Below are positions 6,299 to 9,901 of a DNA stretch of 9,901 nucleotides, in pieces (position 1 is the first letter of the stretch; every line of letters begins with the position of its first letter). A program made the position numbers and the translations under genes. The notes under the pieces were generated by a model. It searched no databases and was not told the origin of the DNA. It saw only the letters and a list, made by a program, of their open reading frames with translations. The stretch covers positions 1-9,901 of the forward strand of contig CALPPS020000085.1 in assembly GCA_943325515.2 (NCBI GenBank), given 5' to 3'. Source of the stretch: Flavobacterium psychrophilum. GTDB lineage: Bacteria > Bacteroidota > Bacteroidia > Flavobacteriales > Flavobacteriaceae.

Positions 6299-7522
6299 AT
6301 GGTAAATCCAAAAGTAGTTATTTCGTTTCTCGTTATTTTTTTGATAGCAAGTAATTTGCAAGCTCAAATTAATAGCTCTAAAGAAAGTGGTTTTCCAAAA
6401 ACGCTGGCTATTGATGGAAAAGACTTGCAAAAAAATTACGATTTAATTCTTGCTAACGATGCTGATAAAGTTAGAGCACTAAAATCGCTTATAAAAAAAG
6501 CAGATAAATTAATCGAAGAAGTGAATGAATATTCTGTAATGAATAAAAAGCAATTGCCTCCTAGTGGTGACAAACACGATTATATGAGTACTGGTCCATA
6601 TTGGTGGCCAGATCCATCAAAGCCCGATGGATTACCTTATATTAAAAAAGACGGGCAAAGAAATCCTACTTATTACGATATCTCCGATTCACAAGAAATA
6701 GACAAGCTTGAAGACGCCACTTTATCATTGGCTTTAGCTTATTATTTTACAAAACAGGTGAAGTATGCTAATTTTGCTTCAAAACTCTTAAAAACTTGGT
6801 TTTTAAATCCTGAAACTCGACAAAATCCTCACCTCAATTTTGGACAAGGAATACCAGGTTTAAATACTGGTCGTGGAACAGGTATAATAGAAACTCGTGA
6901 TTTATTTCGAGTGGGAGATGCTGCAATTTTAATTCAAAATACAACTAATTGGAATACCAAAGACCACGAAGAATTAAAAAAATGGTTTTCTGAATATTTA
7001 ACTTGGATGCTTGATAGCCCAATTGGCAAAGATGAAGCTGATTCAAAAAACAATCATGGAACTTTTTATAGTGAACAAGTAATTGCATTTGCATTATTTA
7101 CCAATAGATTAGATATTGTTAATAGTGAAATTGAAGTTTTTAAAAATAGAATGGAAAACCAATTAAAGCTAGATGGGAGTCAGCCTTTTGAATTGGAAAG
7201 AACAAAGTCATGGAACTATGTCAACATGAATTTATACGGCTATTTTTTAATCGCAAAATTGGCAGAAAATAACAATGTATCGCTTTGGAACCAACAAATA
7301 AGTGAAGGTAAAAGCCTTAGAAATGCCTTAGAATGGATTCTCCCTTATTTAAAAAATGAAAAAGTTTGGGAATATGAACAAATTCAAAAAATTAGTTTTG
7401 GAGAAACAATTAAGATTTTAAAACTGGCTGCAAAAAAATATTCCAATCCTGAATATGAAGCATTGGCAAAAAAAATAGACTTAAAAACCTATAAATCTGA
7501 TATTATTGAACTAACCTATTAA
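6299..7522 (+). CDS. Exported polysaccharide lyase of the alginate-lyase superfamily (PL38-like)
   Basis: 407 residues with a signal peptide at 1-23 (ends NLQAQ). The mature protein fits the Alginate_lyase domain (PF05426), an alpha/alpha barrel, and most resembles family PL38, where alginate lyase and beta-1,4-glucuronan lyase activities are known. Blocks supporting this are KHDYMSTGPYWWPDPSKPDG from residue 92, NPHLNFGQGIPGLNTGRGTG from 176, ETRDLF (198-203), NNHGTFYSEQ (251-260) and ERTKSWNYVNMNLYG (300-314). Asn252, His253, Tyr257, Arg301 and Tyr307 are the likely neutralising and catalytic residues by comparison with related lyases; this is inference. The reaction would be beta-elimination at a uronic acid, leaving a 4,5-unsaturated sugar. 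The length is normal for a single-domain member. The gene begins 43 bases after the sulfatase stop and its stop is one base from the next start, placing it firmly in the run. Confidence 0.88.
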   Translation: MVNPKVVISFLVIFLIASNLQAQINSSKESGFPKTLAIDGKDLQKNYDLILANDADKVRALKSLIKKADKLIEEVNEYSVMNKKQLPPSGDKHDYMSTGPYWWPDPSKPDGLPYIKKDGQRNPTYYDISDSQEIDKLEDATLSLALAYYFTKQVKYANFASKLLKTWFLNPETRQNPHLNFGQGIPGLNTGRGTGIIETRDLFRVGDAAILIQNTTNWNTKDHEELKKWFSEYLTWMLDSPIGKDEADSKNNHGTFYSEQVIAFALFTNRLDIVNSEIEVFKNRMENQLKLDGSQPFELERTKSWNYVNMNLYGYFLIAKLAENNNVSLWNQQISEGKSLRNALEWILPYLKNEKVWEYEQIQKISFGETIKILKLAAKKYSNPEYEALAKKIDLKTYKSDIIELTY

Positions 7523-7523
7523 T

Positions 7524-8873
7524 ATGATTAAAGTCATGAATAAATTTTCTTTCACACTTGTATTGATTGCATTTGCAACTACTTTTAGTGTTTCTGCTCA
7601 AAATAAAAAAGTTAAAAAGGAAACTTCAAAACCTAATATCATATACATTCTTGCTGATGATTTAGGTATTGGAGATGTTAGTTGTTATGGTTCGGACAAT
7701 AATAAAACTCCGATTATTGATCAATTGGCAAAAGGAGGGATTAGATTCACTCATGGCTATACCGCGCCACTTTGTGGTCCTTCAAGAGCAATGATTCTTA
7801 CGGGAAGATATCCATTTAGAACTGGTGCTGTAAATCAAGATATGGTTGCTCAAATTAAACCAGAGAATGAGGTTTTGATACCATCAGTTTTAAAACCAGA
7901 AGGATATACTACTGCTATGGTAGGGAAGTGGAGCCAGTTTGGGTTAACGCCCAAAGATTTTGGATTTGATGATTATATTACCTTTCAAGGAAGTGGCGAT
8001 TATTGGGCAACCGAAAAAAAGAAATCTGAAAATTATATCGAAAATGGAGTAAATAAAAAGTTAGATACTTTGACTTATATGCCCGACTTGATGCACAAAC
8101 ATTTAGTTGATTTTATAACATCAAACAAAGACAAACCTTTTTTCCTATACTATTCAATGGTTCACGTTCACGCATTAATTCAGCGAACGCCAGACAGTAA
8201 GCCTGGAAGTGATTTATATGAGGATAATACTGCTTATATGGACAAGTTAGTAGGAAAACTATTAAGCACACTTGATGATTTAAAATTAAGAGAAAATACC
8301 CTAATCGTTTTCATGGGTGACAATGGAACCGCAAGTCAATATGCGGGGAGAAGTACAGTTGGTGGGAAAGCACTTTCGGGTAAAAAAGGAACCATGCTAG
8401 AATGTGGGAGTTTAGTTCCTACCATAGCCAACTGGCCAGGAGTTATTGAAGCTGGTAAGGTAAATGATTTATTAATAGACTCAAGTGATATCTTACCTAC
8501 TTTTGCAGATTTGGCTGGGGCAAAGTTGCCAACAAAAAATATCATTGATGGTCGTAGTTTCTTGCCTCAATTATTAGGAAAGAAAGGAAATCCGAGAGAA
8601 TGGATTTTTATTGAATTAGGAAACAAATGGTATGTTCGAGAAGCTAAATGGAAATTAAATCGTGAAGGAGAGCTATTTGACATGAGTAATGCACCTTTTG
8701 AAGAAAAGTTGGTTACTGATATTAAAACCAATAAAGAAGCAAGTCAAGCGCATGATCGCCTTCAAAAAGTGCTACAAGATTTGAGTCCAGAAAAAGGCAT
8801 TTTAGACAATGCAGGAGGAAGCGGAAGACATGCCAGTAATGTGGATAAGAAAAAGGGAAAAGCAGAAGAATAA
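7524..8873 (+). CDS. Exported S1-family sulfatase, subfamily not assigned
   Basis: 449 residues from the ATG at 7524, one base after the lyase stop; the ATG at 7536 (MNKFSF) gives an equally good or better signal peptide (ends SVSAQ, residue 26). Metal ligands are D45-D46 in YILADDLG. The signature is C84-G-P-S-R88 with TG at 93-94, so it is a Cys-type sulfatase needing formylglycine. Other positions are K135 (GKW), H214/H216 (VHVHA), D266-N267 (GDNGT) and K288 (KKGT). The widespread GKWHLG motif reads GKWSQFG, so the usual His is Ser137. The TMLECGSLVPTIANWPG segment after K288 is the standard end of the active-site region. The C-terminus ends in a charged low-complexity tail (about 432-449) that is probably disordered. 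It is shorter than the other two sulfatases and of a different subfamily, which suggests a third sulfate position or sugar as target. It is the last gene before the terminator. Confidence 0.92.
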   Translation: MIKVMNKFSFTLVLIAFATTFSVSAQNKKVKKETSKPNIIYILADDLGIGDVSCYGSDNNKTPIIDQLAKGGIRFTHGYTAPLCGPSRAMILTGRYPFRTGAVNQDMVAQIKPENEVLIPSVLKPEGYTTAMVGKWSQFGLTPKDFGFDDYITFQGSGDYWATEKKKSENYIENGVNKKLDTLTYMPDLMHKHLVDFITSNKDKPFFLYYSMVHVHALIQRTPDSKPGSDLYEDNTAYMDKLVGKLLSTLDDLKLRENTLIVFMGDNGTASQYAGRSTVGGKALSGKKGTMLECGSLVPTIANWPGVIEAGKVNDLLIDSSDILPTFADLAGAKLPTKNIIDGRSFLPQLLGKKGNPREWIFIELGNKWYVREAKWKLNREGELFDMSNAPFEEKLVTDIKTNKEASQAHDRLQKVLQDLSPEKGILDNAGGSGRHASNVDKKKGKAEE

Positions 8874-8884
8874 TCCATCCAAGT

Positions 8885-8902
8885 GTTAGTCTTAAGCCTA
8901 AC
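8885..8902. repeat. Imperfect 18-bp palindrome after the last sulfatase gene
   Basis: GTTAG-T-CTTAAG-C-CTAAC is symmetric except for one mismatched pair (8890 with 8897). It sits between the stop codon and the terminator stem. It could be a regulator site, an RNA-end structure or chance; nothing else in the sequence favours one of these. Confidence 0.5.
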
Positions 8903-8915
8903 TAAAATAGTAAAG

Positions 8916-8945
8916 AAAAAGGTATTCGAAAGAATGCCTTTTTTT
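8916..8945 (+). terminator. Intrinsic terminator ending the sulfatase-lyase operon
   Basis: The stem GGTATTC (8921-8927) pairs with GAATGCC (8932-8938) around a GAAA loop, with a single G-T pair. Five A residues before the stem pair with the run of seven T residues after it (8939-8945). It lies 43 bases after the last sulfatase stop and well before the SusC start, which fits the end of the transcript. Confidence 0.85.
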
Positions 8946-9207
8946 ATGGATAAAATTATTATTTAATTCTTCAAACATTTTTTACTAAATCATTATTAAA
9001 TAAATACATATAACTTTACAGACTTTTATTTTTTTTATGAAAACTATAAAAAAGTAAATTAATAAATACATGATGTACAATTTTTATACCATTAACGGAT
9101 TTTCAATCAACCTAGAACCTATATTTTTACACTTCAATTTTTTTTATCATTTAACATTATTTTATGATAATTCACAACCAAAAAACAAATTAATTAACCA
9201 TTAAGTT

Positions 9208-9901
9208 ATGAAAAAACCACTATTATTTTTTTTACTAATTTTCACTTCAATCGTATACAGCCAAGGTGATACTAAGAAAGTATCAGGAAAAGTTGTTGAC
9301 GACAAAGGCATTCCAATTCCAAATGTCACTATTACATTTGAAGAAAAAGATGCCTTCACTGATTTAGATGGAAAATACACTATAGAAGTAAAAAATTCTA
9401 AATCAATATTAAGATTTTCCTATCTAGGATTTGCTCCACAAGTTGTGGTTGTAGGAAAAAATAAAGAAATTAATATTACGCTTCTTGAAGAAAAAAATCA
9501 ACTAGACGAAGTCGTAGTTATTGGATATGGAACCCAAAAAAGATCCAATGTGACGGGTGCTATTTCCAAATACAAAAATGAAAAATTAGATGAAATAGCC
9601 GTTTCAAGACTTGACCAAGCTTTGCAAGGAAAAATTGCTGGGGTTCAAGTTCAGAATATTTCATCTGAAGCTGGTGCTGACGCTCAAATTACGGTTCGTG
9701 GAATTAGTTCCATTAATGCAGGAGCAAATCCTTTAGTTGTTGTTGACGGACAACCTATTCCAGATGGACTCGGCTCTTTGAATATGGCAGATGTGGCTTC
9801 TGTTGAGGTGCTAAAAGATGCCGCTTCTGCAGCAATTTATGGTTCTCGTGGAGCAAGTGGAGTTATATTAATTACCACCAAAAGCGGAAAAGCAGATAAA
9901 G
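9208..9901 (+). CDS. SusC/RagA-family TonB-dependent outer-membrane receptor (partial, 3' end outside window)
   Basis: The ATG at 9208 opens a frame of 231 complete codons that runs off the window. Residues 1-19 are a signal peptide (ends VYSQ). Residues 24-93 form a carboxypeptidase-D-regulatory-like beta-sandwich (KVSGKVVDDKGIPIPNVTI, then TDLDGKYTIEV), typical of the N-terminus of SusC proteins. A TonB-box-like segment DEVVVIGYGTQKR is at 100-112. The plug domain follows, with LQGKIAGVQV (139-148), ITVRGISSIN (161-170), LVVVDGQPI (176-184) and the SusC signature VEVLKDAASAAIYGSRGASG (199-218). Full members have about 1000 residues, so roughly three quarters, including the beta barrel, lies outside. 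In PULs this protein pairs with a SusD lipoprotein to import oligosaccharides across the outer membrane. It starts a new transcript after the terminator, and its substrate is probably the glycan treated by the upstream enzymes. Confidence 0.95.
   Translation, partial: MKKPLLFFLLIFTSIVYSQGDTKKVSGKVVDDKGIPIPNVTITFEEKDAFTDLDGKYTIEVKNSKSILRFSYLGFAPQVVVVGKNKEINITLLEEKNQLDEVVVIGYGTQKRSNVTGAISKYKNEKLDEIAVSRLDQALQGKIAGVQVQNISSEAGADAQITVRGISSINAGANPLVVVDGQPIPDGLGSLNMADVASVEVLKDAASAAIYGSRGASGVILITTKSGKADK

Larger units (their letters stand above)
359..8945 (+). other. Probable seven-gene operon for a sulfated uronate-containing glycan
   Basis: Seven consecutive + strand genes are separated by 64, 9, 4, 6, 43 and 1 bases and are followed by a strong intrinsic terminator. 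No terminator-like hairpin with a T-run was seen between them. All seven products begin with signal peptides and none visibly carries a T9SS tail or a lipobox, so the predicted site of action is the periplasm. The 55 bases before the first gene hold no clear promoter, so transcription may begin further upstream, possibly with the T9SS-tailed gene. Confidence 0.7.
8874..9207. other. Noncoding interval before the SusC-type receptor gene
   Basis: About 334 very AT-rich bases without a credible gene. It holds the palindrome (8885-8902), the terminator (8916-8945), and then about 260 bases that should contain the promoter and leader of the receptor gene. TAACTTTA at 9011-9018 is one base away from the Bacteroidota -7 box TAnnTTTG, but no TTG is seen at a proper -33 spacing. 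A 7-bp inverted repeat (TTATCAT at 9144-9150, ATGATAA at 9164-9170) lies about 38 bases before the start codon; in such AT-rich DNA it may be chance. No known riboswitch was recognised. Confidence 0.7.

Noticed and set aside
9011..9018. TAACTTTA as a firm promoter call for the SusC gene
   Set aside because: The match is one base off and lacks an upstream TTG; mentioned only as a possibility in the leader entry.
1..9901. CRISPR array, insertion sequence, tRNA or rRNA, phage or defence genes
   Set aside because: No regularly spaced repeats, transposase motifs, terminal inverted repeats or RNA gene structures were seen; the window is consistently a PUL.

Overview
The window is AT-rich and densely coding, with every gene on the + strand. 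It looks like part of a polysaccharide utilization locus (PUL) from a Bacteroidota bacterium, most likely an aerobic, probably marine or alga-associated Flavobacteriaceae member. The signs are a type IX secretion (T9SS) C-terminal tail, Sec signal peptides ending in forms such as SAQ or YGQ, a SusC/RagA-type TonB-dependent receptor, no obvious Shine-Dalgarno sequences, and a set of secreted sulfatases with their maturase.

Layout: (1) 1-303 is the 3' end of a secreted protein with a T9SS sorting tail. (2) 359-8873 is a tight run of seven genes: iduronate-2-sulfatase-like sulfatase (S1_7 type), formylglycine-generating enzyme (FGE), a small exported protein with a cupin-like motif, a DUF1961/YesU-like protein, a sulfamidase-like sulfatase (S1_8 type), an alginate-lyase-superfamily polysaccharide lyase (PL38-like), and a third S1 sulfatase. 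Gaps are 64 bases or less and no terminator is visible inside the run, so it is probably one operon. (3) 8916-8945 is a convincing intrinsic terminator. (4) 8874-9207 is a noncoding leader. (5) 9208-9901 is the start of a SusC-family receptor cut by the window edge; its SusD partner is expected just downstream.

Working model (inference): the receptor imports oligosaccharides of a sulfated, uronic-acid-containing polysaccharide. In the periplasm, three sulfatases of different subfamilies remove different sulfate groups and the lyase cleaves uronate-containing chains by beta-elimination. All three sulfatases are of the Cys type and need conversion of that Cys to formylglycine. The FGE in the same run keeps the C-x4-C active-site cysteine pair and carries its own signal peptide, so maturation may happen after export. 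Ulvan-like or other uronate-rich sulfated algal glycans are plausible substrates, but the sequence does not settle this. The two least understood parts are the cupin-like protein and the DUF1961 protein. No mobile element, CRISPR array, tRNA or rRNA was seen.
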